64,000 nucleotides of DNA from Nocardioides litoris (lineage in GTDB: Bacteria; Actinomycetota; Actinomycetes; Propionibacteriales; Nocardioidaceae), in the NCBI RefSeq assembly GCF_006346315.1, contig NZ_VDMR01000008.1:124001-188000 (forward strand), in the 5' to 3' direction. The translations under genes were made by a program, and so were the position numbers. The notes under the pieces are model-generated. The model ran no database searches. It was not told the origin of the DNA and saw nothing but the letters and a program-made list of their open reading frames with translations. Shown here in pieces: positions 35,959 through 45,211 of this stretch. Numbering within the stretch: the stretch's first letter is position 1; every line of letters starts with the position of its first letter.

Positions 35959-37569
35959 GTGACCTCGGACCACGCCTCCCGACCTGACCGCCTCGACCGC
36001 CCCGACCGGCTCGACCGCCGCGGCCTGCTGCGAGCCTCCGCCCTGTCGGGCCTCGCGGTCGGCGCCGCCGCCCTGCACGCGCCCGCGCCGGCGTTCGCGA
36101 GCGCCCCGGCGTTCGTGCGGGCCGGCCGGCCGCTGCTCACCCACGGCGTGCAGTCCGGCGACGTCCGCGACGGCCGGGCCGTGCTGTGGAGCCGCGCCGA
36201 CCGGCCCTCGCGCCTGGTGGCCGAGATCTCGCGCGACCCGTCGTTCCGCCGCTCCCGCACGGTGCGCGGGCCGGTCGTGACGCCGACGACCGACCTGACC
36301 GGTGAGATCGCGCTGACCGGGCTGCCGGACGGCACCGACCTGCACTACCGCATCACGGCCGTCGACCTCGACGACCGGCGCCGGACCAGCCGCCCGGTGA
36401 CCGGTCGGCTCCGCACCGCGCCGGGCCGCCACGACGACGTCCGGTTCCTCTGGTCCGGCGACATCGCCGGGCAGGGCTGGGGCGTCAACCCCGACCTCGG
36501 CGGGTTCCGGATCGCCGACGCGATGCGCGCCCGGCACGCCGACTTCTTCCTCTGCAGCGGCGACAACGTGTACGCCGACGGGCCGGTCGTGGCCTCGGTG
36601 GCGCTGCCCGACGGCTCGACGTGGCGCAACGTCGTCACGCCCGAGAAGGCCAAGGTCGCCGAGACCCTGGAGGAGTTCCGCGGCCAGTACCGCTACAACC
36701 TGCTGGCCGACAACTGGCGGGCCTTCCTGGCCGAGACCTCCCAGGTGGTGCAGTGGGACGACCACGAGGTCACCAACAACTGGTACCCCGGTGAGCTGCT
36801 CGACGACGCCCGCTACACCGAGAAGCGCGTCGACGTGCTCGCCCAGCGGGCCCGGCGGGCCTTCCACGACTACCTGCCGGTCGCCGACATCTCGCCCGAC
36901 GCCGAGGGCCGGGTCTACCGCGTCATCCACTACGGTCCCCACCTCGACCTGTTCGTGCTCGACATGCGCACCCACAAGGACGCCAACACCGCCGGCCGCG
37001 AGACCGCGCGCGACGGCGGCGTGCTCGGCACCCGGCAGACCCGCTGGCTGCTCGACGAGCTCGGCCGGTCGCGGGCGACCTGGAAGGTCATCGCGGCCGA
37101 CCTCCCGCTGGGGCTCGTCGTGCCCGACGGGTCCTCGGCCCAGGAGGGCCTGGCCCAGGGCGACCCCGGCGCACCGCTCGGGCGCGAGCTCGACATCGCC
37201 GACGTGCTGACCGGGCTGCAGCGCCTCGGCATCCGCAACCACGTCTGGCTCACCGCCGACGTCCACTACACCGCCGCCCACCACTACTCGCCGGACCGGG
37301 CGGCGCACCAGGACTTCGACCCGTTCTGGGAGTTCGTCTCCGGGCCGCTCAACGCCGGTGCCTTCGGCCCCAACGCGCTCGACGGCACGTTCGGGCCGCG
37401 CGCCGACTTCGTGGCCGCGCCCCCGACGGCCAACACCTCGCCGGCCGACGGCTTCCAGTTCTTCGGCGAGGTGGAGGTCGACGCCGCCAGCCGCGAGCTC
37501 ACGGTCACGCTGCGCGACGTCGACGGTGCCGCGATCTACCGCCGCACCCTCAGCCCGCACCGACGCTAG
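35959..37569 (+). CDS. PhoD-type alkaline phosphatase/phosphodiesterase, Tat-exported
   Basis: The 536-residue protein has a twin-arginine signal (DRRGLLRASALSGLAVGAAA). The mature part starts with an N-terminal beta domain, LTHGVQSGDVRDGRAVLWSR, and has the PhoD metallophosphatase core: LWSGDIAGQGWGVN, FLCSGDNVYADG, VVQWDDHEVTNNW, and HVWLTADVHYTAAHHYSP. PhoD enzymes release phosphate from phosphodiesters or phospholipids outside the cell and need Ca and Fe. Its 3' end overlaps the convergent membrane-protein gene by 20 bases. Confidence 0.92.
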   Translation: MTSDHASRPDRLDRPDRLDRRGLLRASALSGLAVGAAALHAPAPAFASAPAFVRAGRPLLTHGVQSGDVRDGRAVLWSRADRPSRLVAEISRDPSFRRSRTVRGPVVTPTTDLTGEIALTGLPDGTDLHYRITAVDLDDRRRTSRPVTGRLRTAPGRHDDVRFLWSGDIAGQGWGVNPDLGGFRIADAMRARHADFFLCSGDNVYADGPVVASVALPDGSTWRNVVTPEKAKVAETLEEFRGQYRYNLLADNWRAFLAETSQVVQWDDHEVTNNWYPGELLDDARYTEKRVDVLAQRARRAFHDYLPVADISPDAEGRVYRVIHYGPHLDLFVLDMRTHKDANTAGRETARDGGVLGTRQTRWLLDELGRSRATWKVIAADLPLGLVVPDGSSAQEGLAQGDPGAPLGRELDIADVLTGLQRLGIRNHVWLTADVHYTAAHHYSPDRAAHQDFDPFWEFVSGPLNAGAFGPNALDGTFGPRADFVAAPPTANTSPADGFQFFGEVEVDAASRELTVTLRDVDGAAIYRRTLSPHRR

Positions 37570-38272
37570 GTCGGCCGGTCGCCGGATCGGCGGTGGCGGG
37601 CTCCTCCTGGGCCCGCACCCGCTCCCACGGCCACGTCATCAACGCCCACACCGTCGCCAGGACGACGACCGACGCGACGACGTACCAGGGCCACGGGCCG
37701 AGCAGGTCGAGGGCCGAGCCCCCGGTCGGCTTGCGCTGCAGGTAGCCGTAGTTGGTGCCCGCGACCGCGTTGAAGCCGTACGCCGCCGCGGCCCACGCCA
37801 GGGTCACTGCGACGGTGGACCGGTAGTCCTCCCAGCGCGGCCGGACCCGGGCGCCCCAGACCAAGAACACCGCCGCCCAGACCACGACGAGGTGGATGAA
37901 CCAGTAGGCGAAGAACCGCACGTCGGGGAACGCCTCGCCCAGCGAGGGCGTCAGGACCGACTGCGTGGTCAGCACCAGGCCCCAGAAGTAGGTCAGGGCC
38001 ACGGCGTACCGGTGGTGGGTCCACAGCGCGACCGCGGCCGCCACCCAGGCCAGGTCGCTCAGGTTCACCGGCAGCGAGACCCCGAGCTCGAAGTGGAACG
38101 CGACGTCGTGGACCTGCGTCGGCACGTGCACCACCGGGATCGCGACGGCGAGGGCTCGGCTCCACCGCCGGTCGCCCCGCCGCCGCTCCGCCCGTCCGAG
38201 CAGCCAGGCGGTGGGCAGGCCGACCACGAAGACGGCCAGCACCACCAGGTGCGACGTGCCCCAGGGCTCCAT
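37550..38272 (-). CDS. TIGR02206/YwaF-type integral membrane protein
   Basis: The ATG at 38272 starts MEPWGTSHLVVLAVFVVGLP and gives 240 residues with about six membrane helices. Conserved-looking motifs are PTQVHDVAFHFELGVSLPVN, LTYFWGLVLTTQSVLTPSLG, and GTNYGYLQRKPTGGSALDLL, which together mark the TIGR02206 (YwaF) family. Function is unknown. A CAGGGT hexamer 6 bases before the ATG is a weakened version of the leaderless promoter pattern. Confidence 0.87.
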   Translation of the reverse strand: MEPWGTSHLVVLAVFVVGLPTAWLLGRAERRRGDRRWSRALAVAIPVVHVPTQVHDVAFHFELGVSLPVNLSDLAWVAAAVALWTHHRYAVALTYFWGLVLTTQSVLTPSLGEAFPDVRFFAYWFIHLVVVWAAVFLVWGARVRPRWEDYRSTVAVTLAWAAAAYGFNAVAGTNYGYLQRKPTGGSALDLLGPWPWYVVASVVVLATVWALMTWPWERVRAQEEPATADPATGRPSVGAG

Positions 38273-38339
38273 GGCGCCACCCTGCCCCGCGGACCGGGCG
38301 CGACGCCTGAGCACCGGGACTCAGGTCCCCTCGGCTCCC

Positions 38340-38705
38340 TCAGGTGTCGCCGGGGTCCACCACGTGCCCGGGCAGGCCGACGTCGAGGTCGCCCTCGACG
38401 ACCATCGCCACGAGCCCGCCGGTGGTCCGGGTGTCGTGGGGCTCGCCGGCCTCCCACACGGCGGCGCGACCGGGACCGATCTCGTGCCCGACGCCGTCGG
38501 CCCCGGAGACCACGGCATCGCCCTCGAGGACGACGAGCAGCTGCCCGCCGGCCGCGGGGTGCCGGCCGATCCGGCCCCGCGGGCCCAGGCGCACCATCAC
38601 CAGGTGCGTCTCCGCCCCGACCGCGAACGCCCCGATCGAGAACCCACGGCTGCCGTGGGCCTCGACCGGGCGGTGCGGCACCGAGCCGAGGTCGAGGAGC
38701 CTCAC
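38340..38705 (-). CDS. Cupin-like protein coupled to cphA
   Basis: The GTG at 38705 overlaps the cphA stop (GTGA), giving 121 residues. The sequence reads as one small beta-barrel: IGAFAVGAETHLVMVRLGPR, GRIGRHPAAGGQLLVVLEGD, and PGRAAVWEAGEPHDTRTTGG, the two cupin motifs with His residues. It is probably co-translated with cyanophycin synthetase. Whether it is regulatory or an enzyme is unknown. Confidence 0.78.
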   Translation of the reverse strand: MRLLDLGSVPHRPVEAHGSRGFSIGAFAVGAETHLVMVRLGPRGRIGRHPAAGGQLLVVLEGDAVVSGADGVGHEIGPGRAAVWEAGEPHDTRTTGGLVAMVVEGDLDVGLPGHVVDPGDT

Positions 38706-41488
38706 TCCGCCGCTGGGGGAGCGGTCGTGGGGGCCACGAGGTCGGGGTCGGCGCCGGGCGCCTCGTCGGTGGCCCCCGACCCGGCCTGGGCGACCGAGGA
38801 CCAGTTCTCCAGCTCGGTCATCACCGCGGCGTGCTTGTCGACGCAGATCACCACGAGGTCGCCCCGGTTGGCCCGGGACATCGCGTGGTGGACCGCCTCG
38901 ATCTCGTCGTGCACCTCCTCGACCTGCTTGCACCGGGCCCCGTCGGCCATGGACGTGCGGACGCCCTCGGTGACCAGGGCGGCGACCTCGCCGGGCTGCC
39001 GCCCGCGGGGGTGGGCGTCCTCGCGGACGATGACCACGTCGAAGTGGCGGGCCGCGATCTCGCCCAGCTCGCGCATGTCCTGGTCGCGGCGGTCACCGGC
39101 GGTGGCGATCACCCCGATGCGGGAGGGCCGCGCCAGCTCGTGGGAGGACTCGAGCGAGTCGCCCACCCGGTCGACGAAGTCGCCGAGCATCTTCATCCCG
39201 GGCGCGTTGTGGCAGTAGTCGACGATGACGTTGACGCCGTTGACGTCGACCTCGTTGAGCCGGCCGGGCGCGAGGTAGTAGTTGGTGGAGAAGGTGCGCA
39301 GGCCCTGCCGGATGTCGTGCAGGGGAGCGCCCGCGGCGAAGGCGGCGGCCGCGGCGGCCAGCGCGTTCTGGACGTTCATCCGGGCCCGGCCGTTGAAGGT
39401 CGCGGGCAGCAGGTGGGTCCAGGCCAGCTGCATCTCGCGCGAGCCGTGCTTGACCACGATCATCTCGCCGCGCTCGCTGGGGTTGAGCACCAGCGCCTTG
39501 CCGCCGCGGCGGCAGTGCGCGTCGATCATGTCGCGCACCTCCGAGCCCGGCTCCTCCATGGAGAACCACACGACCTGGCCCGAGCAGCGGCGGCGCATCT
39601 CGCGCACCAGCGGGTCGTCGGCGTTGAGCACCGCGTGGCCGTCGCGCGGCACCGCCTCGACGAGGACGGCCTTGACGTCGGCGAGCTGCTCGACGGTGTC
39701 GATGCCGCGCAGGCCGAGGTGGTCGGGCTGCACGTTGAGCACGACCGCGACGTCGTTGCGTTCGTAGCCCAGGCCCTCGCGCAGGATGCCGCCGCGGGCG
39801 ACCTCGAAGACGGCGAAGTCGACGCGGGGGTTCTGCAGCACCATCCGGGCCGACCGCGGCCCGGAGGCGTCGGCGCGGATCAGGAGCCGCTCGTCGATGA
39901 CCACGCCGTCGGTCGAGGTCATGCCGACCTTGCGGCCCATGCCCTTGAAGACGTGGCTGATCATCCGCGAGGTGGTCGTCTTGCCGTTGGTGCCGGTCAC
40001 GGCCACGATCGGGATGCGCGAGGTCGCCCCCGGCGGGAAGAGCATGTCGACGACCGGCTTGGCGATGAACTGCGGCTCGCCGATCGTCGGGTGGGTGTGC
40101 ATCCGGAAGCCCGGGGCGGCGTTGACCTCGCAGATCGCGCCGCCGGTCTCGCGCACGGGCTGGGTGATGTCGGGGCAGATGAAGTCGATGCCGGCGATGT
40201 CGAGACCGACCATCTGGGCGGCCTCCTCGGCGATGTCGATGTTCTCCGGGTGGGCCTCGAAGGTGCGGTCGATCGAGATGCCACCGGTCGACATGTTGCC
40301 GGTCAGGGCCAGCTTGACCTGCGTGCCCTCGGGGGGCACGTCGGTCATGGCGAAGCCCTGCTCCTCCACCAGCCGTACGGCGGCGTCGTCGACCTTGATG
40401 CGGGTGAGCACCTTCTCGTGGCCGACGCCGCGGCGCGGGTCGGCGTTGGCGGTGTCGACGAGCTGCTCGACGGTGGAGATGCCGTCGCCGGTGACCGAGG
40501 CGGGCACCCGCTCGGCGATGGCAGCGACCCGGCCGTCGATGATCAGGCAGCGGTAGTCCTTGCCGACGATCTGCTGCTCGACCAGCACGACGCCGCGACG
40601 CGACTCGGCCCGGGCCGCCTCGAACGCGACCCGCACGTCCTCCTCGGACTCGTTGTCGAGGATCACCCCGCGGCCGTGGTTGCCGTCGAGGGGCTTGAGC
40701 ACCACGGGGTAGCCGATGCGCTCGGCGGCCCGCACGGCCGCCTCGACGGTGCGCATCATCTCCTGCTTGGGCACCGGCAGGCCGGCCGCGCTCAGCAGCG
40801 AGGTGGTGAGGTCCTTGTCGGAGGCGATGTCGACGGCGATGGCGCTGGTGTTGCTGGTCATCGTGGCGCGGATGCGCTTGGCGTGGACGCCCTGGCCGAG
40901 CTGGACCAGGGAGTACTGGTTGAGCCGGATCCACGGGATGTCGCGCGAGACGGCCTCGTCGAGGATGGCCTGGGTCGACGGCCCGAACGCCGAGCGCTGG
41001 GCCCGCTTGATGAACGCCTCGAGCTCGGCCTCCCAGTCGAACTCGGGGTCGGCCTCGACGAGGTGGTTGACCAGGCGGACCGCGAGCCGGCCCGCGGCCA
41101 GACCGACGTTCTCGTCGGCGTACCCGAAGATGACGTTGTAGACGCCCTTGCGGCCCTTGACGCCGCGGGTCTTGCCGCGCCGGATGTCGTGGCCGACGAC
41201 CTGCTGCAGCGCGAGGGCGCAGTGCTCGGCGACGTGTCCGAGCCAGGTGCCCTCGTGCAGCCGCTCGGCGAACCCGCCGCGCTTGCCGCGCGAGCAGGAG
41301 TGCTCGCGCAGGCCGGGCAGCATCTCCAGCAGCGTGTCGGTGAACCCGGGGATCGTGTTGGTCGGGAACTCCTCGAGCCGGCCGAGGTCGACGACCAGGT
41401 GGATGGCCTTCTCGTAGGACCACACGTTGGCGCCGCGGTAGACGCGGGTCTCGATGATCGTGAGGTCGGGCGTGGGGCGCTCGCTCAT
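38702..41488 (-). CDS. cphA: Cyanophycin synthetase
   Basis: The 928-residue protein has the full CphA architecture. Residues 1-160 are the N-terminal domain (IIETRVYRGANVWSYEKAIH, HEGTWLGHVAEHCALALQQV). Residues about 205-475 are an ATP-grasp domain (YPVVLKPLDGNHGRGVILDN; ICEVNAAPGFRMHTHPTIGE). From about residue 490 a Mur-ligase domain follows (VAVTGTNGKTTTSRMISHVF; DYCHNAPGMKMLGDFVDRVG). CphA builds the storage polymer multi-L-arginyl-poly-L-aspartate from Asp and Arg with ATP. The start codon overlaps the cyanophycinase stop (ATGA), and the end overlaps the cupin gene. Confidence 0.96.
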   Translation of the reverse strand: MSERPTPDLTIIETRVYRGANVWSYEKAIHLVVDLGRLEEFPTNTIPGFTDTLLEMLPGLREHSCSRGKRGGFAERLHEGTWLGHVAEHCALALQQVVGHDIRRGKTRGVKGRKGVYNVIFGYADENVGLAAGRLAVRLVNHLVEADPEFDWEAELEAFIKRAQRSAFGPSTQAILDEAVSRDIPWIRLNQYSLVQLGQGVHAKRIRATMTSNTSAIAVDIASDKDLTTSLLSAAGLPVPKQEMMRTVEAAVRAAERIGYPVVLKPLDGNHGRGVILDNESEEDVRVAFEAARAESRRGVVLVEQQIVGKDYRCLIIDGRVAAIAERVPASVTGDGISTVEQLVDTANADPRRGVGHEKVLTRIKVDDAAVRLVEEQGFAMTDVPPEGTQVKLALTGNMSTGGISIDRTFEAHPENIDIAEEAAQMVGLDIAGIDFICPDITQPVRETGGAICEVNAAPGFRMHTHPTIGEPQFIAKPVVDMLFPPGATSRIPIVAVTGTNGKTTTSRMISHVFKGMGRKVGMTSTDGVVIDERLLIRADASGPRSARMVLQNPRVDFAVFEVARGGILREGLGYERNDVAVVLNVQPDHLGLRGIDTVEQLADVKAVLVEAVPRDGHAVLNADDPLVREMRRRCSGQVVWFSMEEPGSEVRDMIDAHCRRGGKALVLNPSERGEMIVVKHGSREMQLAWTHLLPATFNGRARMNVQNALAAAAAAFAAGAPLHDIRQGLRTFSTNYYLAPGRLNEVDVNGVNVIVDYCHNAPGMKMLGDFVDRVGDSLESSHELARPSRIGVIATAGDRRDQDMRELGEIAARHFDVVIVREDAHPRGRQPGEVAALVTEGVRTSMADGARCKQVEEVHDEIEAVHHAMSRANRGDLVVICVDKHAAVMTELENWSSVAQAGSGATDEAPGADPDLVAPTTAPPAAE

Positions 41489-42456
41489 GGGGTGGGGTCC
41501 TTCCTGCCGCGGGTGCGGGCTAGTCGGCGGCGCAGCGAGCCGGGGTCGGCATCGGCCGCGGCGATGTCACGGGCCAGCTGGCGCAGGTCTCGTCCGGCCT
41601 CGGCGAGGTCGGCGGCCGTCTCGGCCGCGACCACGGGGTCGACCTCCGGGGCGTGGGTGACCAGGGTCCGGGCGGTGAGGTCGAAGGCCGAGCCGGCCGG
41701 CAGCACGTGCAGCACCACGCCGCTGGCCAGGATGGCCGAGGACCGCTTGGCCTCGTAGGCGTTGGTGGTGATGCGGGCCGGGTCCATGACGGTGACCGCG
41801 CCCCGGCCGATGACCCGGGCCACCTCGTGGCCGCGCTCGTCGCGCTCGACCACCGCCGCGGTGTCCTCGTCGACGCCGATGCCGAGCAGCTGGGGCGACT
41901 GGGCGACGATCATCAGCAGCCGGCCGTAGCGGTTGCGCTGGTCGAAGTGCTGGTCGACCACGCTCGAGCCGAGCAGCCCCAGCCCGGCCGCGACCTGGGT
42001 CATCCGCTGCTTGGGCGTCGAGCCGGGGCCGCCGAAGGCGACCATGTGGCTGGACTGGATGCTGGCCCCGGCCGAGGTGCCGCCGACCACCACACCGCGG
42101 TCTCGGGCGGCGACGACCTCGTCGCCGAGCGGTGTGCCGCACACGAGGGCGGAGAGCTTGAGCTGGTTGCCGCCGGTCATGAAGATGCCGGTGGCGCCGC
42201 GCAGCCGCTCGACCAGCGCCGGGTCGTGCGCGTCGTCGCGGCTCTCCGGACGCACGGCCACGACGTCGGCGGCGCCCTCGCGACGGAAGAGGGCGTCGTA
42301 CACCTCGACGACCTCGGGGCCCAGCGAGGAGGCGGTCGGGACGACGGCGATGCGGGCCTCGGGCCCGCCGGCCGCGGCGACGAACTCCTTGAGGATCGTC
42401 CGCTTGCGCAGCTTGTCCTCCGCGCCGCCGATGATCATGAGGGGACCGGGAGGCAT
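41485..42456 (-). CDS. cphB: Cyanophycinase
   Basis: The 323-residue serine peptidase (S51 type) has MIIGGAEDKLRKRTIL at the start, GIFMTGGNQLKL, the nucleophile motif VVVGGTSAGASIQSSH, and SVVDQHFDQRNRYGRLL with the conserved His. It releases beta-Asp-Arg dipeptides from cyanophycin. It is the first gene of the operon cphB-cphA-cupin and has a leaderless promoter 6 bases before its ATG. Confidence 0.95.
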   Translation of the reverse strand: MPPGPLMIIGGAEDKLRKRTILKEFVAAAGGPEARIAVVPTASSLGPEVVEVYDALFRREGAADVVAVRPESRDDAHDPALVERLRGATGIFMTGGNQLKLSALVCGTPLGDEVVAARDRGVVVGGTSAGASIQSSHMVAFGGPGSTPKQRMTQVAAGLGLLGSSVVDQHFDQRNRYGRLLMIVAQSPQLLGIGVDEDTAAVVERDERGHEVARVIGRGAVTVMDPARITTNAYEAKRSSAILASGVVLHVLPAGSAFDLTARTLVTHAPEVDPVVAAETAADLAEAGRDLRQLARDIAAADADPGSLRRRLARTRGRKDPTP

Positions 42457-42462
42457 GCGGAC

Positions 42463-42468
42463 ACCCTA
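42463..42468 (-). promoter_or_regulatory. -10 hexamer TAGGGT, promoter of the cyanophycin operon
   Basis: On the minus strand TAGGGT ends 6 bases before the cphB ATG at 42456. Confidence 0.6.
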
Positions 42469-42519
42469 GTGAGGCGCCGCACCCGCCGCCGGGCACCCTT
42501 CCGGGGGCGCCGCGAGGTC

Positions 42520-42525
42520 TACGCT
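42520..42525 (+). promoter_or_regulatory. -10 hexamer TACGCT, leaderless start of sixA-like gene
   Basis: TACGCT ends 7 bases before the ATG at 42533. Confidence 0.55.
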
Positions 42526-42532
42526 TCGGCCC

Positions 42533-43060
42533 ATGACGGCAGGGCAGGCGGGCGCGCGGACGCTGGTCGTGATGCGGCACGCCAAGGCGGAGCCCGACGG
42601 GCCGAGCGACTTCGAGCGGGCCCTGGCCCAGCGGGGCCACGGCGACGCGGTGGCGGCCGGGGCCTGGCTGGCCGAGAGCGGTGTCGAGCCGGAGCACGCG
42701 CTCGTCTCCGCCGCCCTGCGCACCCGCCAGACCTGGGAGCACGTGTGCCGGGGGGCGGGCTGGTCCCTCGAGCCCGAGCTCGACCGCGGCCTGTACGCCG
42801 CGGGCGTGGACACCGCGATCGACCTGCTGCGCCTGCTCGACGACGACGTGACCACCGCGGTCGTGGTGGGCCACAACCCGACGATGCACTCCCTCGCCAC
42901 CACCCTCGACGACGCCGGCGGCGACACCCGCGCCAGCACCGAGACCGCCATCGGCGGCTTCCCGACGAGCGCGACCGTGGTGCTGGCCGTCCCCGGCTCC
43001 TGGAGCGACCTCGGCCCGGGCGGGGCCAGCGTGGTCGCCTACCACGTCGGGCGCGGCTGA
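42533..43060 (+). CDS. SixA-type histidine phosphatase
   Basis: A 175-residue protein of the histidine phosphatase superfamily. It has LVVMRHAKAEPDGPSDFERA, the RHAK motif typical of SixA-like members, then SAALRTRQTWEHV and VVVGHNPTMHSLATTLDD with the second catalytic His. Relatives remove phosphate from phosphohistidine proteins. The target is unknown here. It is divergent from the cyanophycin operon, 76 bases apart. Confidence 0.88.
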   Translation: MTAGQAGARTLVVMRHAKAEPDGPSDFERALAQRGHGDAVAAGAWLAESGVEPEHALVSAALRTRQTWEHVCRGAGWSLEPELDRGLYAAGVDTAIDLLRLLDDDVTTAVVVGHNPTMHSLATTLDDAGGDTRASTETAIGGFPTSATVVLAVPGSWSDLGPGGASVVAYHVGRG

Positions 43061-43089
43061 CCCCGGCGAGACCTGTCGGCGACGTCTCC

Positions 43090-43095
43090 TAGAGT
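43090..43095 (+). promoter_or_regulatory. -10 hexamer TAGAGT, leaderless start
   Basis: TAGAGT ends 7 bases before the GTG at 43103 of the membrane phosphodiesterase gene. Confidence 0.6.
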
Positions 43096-43102
43096 CCGAC
43101 CC

Positions 43103-45211
43103 GTGGGGTCAGGCGGGTCGCTCGGTCGGCGGTCGGAGCTCGCGGGACGCGAGGTCCGACGCTTCCGGCCGTCCTGGCGCTGGTTGCGCGGGGTGGCCCG
43201 GTCGGCCGCCGTGTCGGCGCTGGCGCTGACCCTCACGTTCTGGCTGGTGCCGGGCGAGCAGGTGCCCGGCGGCGACGTGCTGTCGGTCGTCAGCCTGGCC
43301 CTCGTCGTGCTCGGCCTCGGTGCCCTCCTCCGCCCGCTGCTGGTGCGGTTCGTCGTGGTCACGGGCGTCTGGGGGCTGCTGGTCACCGGGTTCCTGGCCC
43401 AGTCGTTGGTGCTGGGCCTGGCCCTGGCCGCGGTGCCCTCGATCCAGCCCATCGACTTCCCCGAGATCGTGCTCGCCGCCTGGCTGGTCGCGGTCCTCGC
43501 CGCGGTCATCAACTGGGTCGTCGACGCCTCGGGCGAGGAGGTCCACCTGGCCCAGGTGATGGGCCGCACGGTCAGCACCGCCCGCCGCACCGACGTCACC
43601 GGTCCCGGCCTGCTCGTGGTGCAGCTCGACGGCGTCAGCGAGCCGCTGCTGCGCCAGGCCGCGGCCGCCGGGTCCGTGCCGTTCCTGACCAGCCTGCTGC
43701 GCTCGGGCAGCCACCGCCTGCGTGAGTGGCACACCGGCCTGCCCTCGACCACCCCGGCCGGCCAGGCCGTGCTGCTGCACGGCGACGAGCGAGCAGTCCC
43801 GGCGTTCCGCTGGTACGACAAGGAGCAGGGCAAGGTCGTCCAGTGCAGCCGCCCGGTCGACGCCGGCGACGTCGAGCGCGGCTTCACCACCGGCCGCGGG
43901 CTGCTGGCCGACGACGGCGCCAGCGTGGCCAACCTCTTCTCCGGCGACGCGCCGTTCCGGGCCCTGACCATGAGCCACGCGCGGCTGCCCGGTTCCGAGC
44001 CCGGCGCCGCGGCGTACGCCGCCTCGCGCAGCGGCTTCGTGCGCTCGATGGTGCTCTTCGTCGGCCAGGTGGCCACCGAGTGGTACCAGGGGCGCCGCCA
44101 GCGCTACCGCGACGTCGTGCCGCGGGTGCGCCGCGGCCGCACCTTCGTGCTGCTGCGCGGGCTGACCACCGTGCTGCTCAAGGACCTCAGCGTCGCCATC
44201 GTCGCCGACCGGATGGCGCGCGGCACGCCGGTGGTCTTCGTCGACTTCCTCGACTACGACGAGGTCGCGCACCACGCGGGCCCGACCCGCCCCGAGTCGG
44301 TGCGCACGCTGGAGAGCCTCGACCGGGTGCTGCGGTTCTTCGCCGAGGTCTCGCAGGAGGTCGGCCGCGACTACGAGCTGGTCGTGCTCTCCGACCACGG
44401 CCAGACCCAGGGGAGCACCTACCTCCAGCTCGCCGGTCGCACCCTGGCCGACGACGTCGACGCGATCGTCGACGGCGACGTCGACGGCCCCGGCGGCTCG
44501 CCCGAGGTGCTCGGACCGGCCAACATGCTCCGCACCCACGGCGGCCGCCCGGCCGAGCTGGTCCGGCGGCCGCTGCACCGGGTCGTCGGTGCGTCCGAGG
44601 CTGCCACCGACCCCGCCAAGCCGCGCTGCGACGTCCAGGTCGTCGCCGGGGGCAGCATCGCCCACCTCTACCTCCCCGACCACCCCGGTCGCCTGGTCCG
44701 CGAGCAGGTCGAGGCCGCCGCCCCCGGGCTCGTCGAGGGCCTCCGGCTCCTGCCGTACGTCGGCCTGGTGGCCACCCGGCGCGCCGACGGGTGCCTGGTG
44801 GTCGAGGGCGGGTCGGGTCGGGTCGTTCTCGAGCGGCGCACGGGCGGGCCGGTGGTCGTGGAGGCGTCCGGCGAGGATCCGACGGCCGTCTACGGCCCGA
44901 CCGCCGTGGCCGACCTGCTCGACCTCGACCGGCGCGACCACGTGGGCGACGTCGTGGCACTGGGGCGCTACGACCCCGGCCTGCACGAGGTGGCCGCCTT
45001 CGAGGAGCTCGTGGGGTCCCACGGCGGGCTCGGGGGCGACCAGACGCGCGCGCTCTTCGTGCACCCGGCCGACTGGGCGGTGCCCGACCGGCCGCTGGCG
45101 GGCATCGACGTGCACCGCCTGCTGGTCGACCGGCTGCTCCAGCAGGGCCTGCGCCGGCCCGAGACCGACGCCCCTTCCCCCGAGCCGTCGCCGGCGGGGG
45201 TCGGGTCGTGA
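43103..45211 (+). CDS. Membrane protein with holin-like N-terminus and alkaline-phosphatase-type phosphodiesterase domain
   Basis: The 702-residue protein has about four membrane helices in residues 30-150 (AAVSALALTLTFWLVPGE; SVVSLALVVLGLGALLRPLL; WGLLVTGFLAQSLVLGLALA; FPEIVLAAWLVAVLAAVINW). A soluble phosphodiesterase domain follows from about residue 170: LLVVQLDGVSEPLLRQAA, GLPSTTPAGQAVLLHGDE, VFVDFLDYDEVAHHAGPTRP, and LVVLSDHGQTQGS. Unlike the fusion at 27597, all expected Asp and His metal ligands are present. Its substrate, perhaps a lipid head group, is unknown. It overlaps the next gene by four bases, starting a three-gene operon. Confidence 0.85.
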   Translation: MGSGGSLGRRSELAGREVRRFRPSWRWLRGVARSAAVSALALTLTFWLVPGEQVPGGDVLSVVSLALVVLGLGALLRPLLVRFVVVTGVWGLLVTGFLAQSLVLGLALAAVPSIQPIDFPEIVLAAWLVAVLAAVINWVVDASGEEVHLAQVMGRTVSTARRTDVTGPGLLVVQLDGVSEPLLRQAAAAGSVPFLTSLLRSGSHRLREWHTGLPSTTPAGQAVLLHGDERAVPAFRWYDKEQGKVVQCSRPVDAGDVERGFTTGRGLLADDGASVANLFSGDAPFRALTMSHARLPGSEPGAAAYAASRSGFVRSMVLFVGQVATEWYQGRRQRYRDVVPRVRRGRTFVLLRGLTTVLLKDLSVAIVADRMARGTPVVFVDFLDYDEVAHHAGPTRPESVRTLESLDRVLRFFAEVSQEVGRDYELVVLSDHGQTQGSTYLQLAGRTLADDVDAIVDGDVDGPGGSPEVLGPANMLRTHGGRPAELVRRPLHRVVGASEAATDPAKPRCDVQVVAGGSIAHLYLPDHPGRLVREQVEAAAPGLVEGLRLLPYVGLVATRRADGCLVVEGGSGRVVLERRTGGPVVVEASGEDPTAVYGPTAVADLLDLDRRDHVGDVVALGRYDPGLHEVAAFEELVGSHGGLGGDQTRALFVHPADWAVPDRPLAGIDVHRLLVDRLLQQGLRRPETDAPSPEPSPAGVGS

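Noticed and set aside
37358-41758. A 1466-codon plus-strand open frame
   Set aside because: It runs opposite cphA, cupin and the membrane-protein gene, all of which have clear domains. Its own translation is low-complexity.
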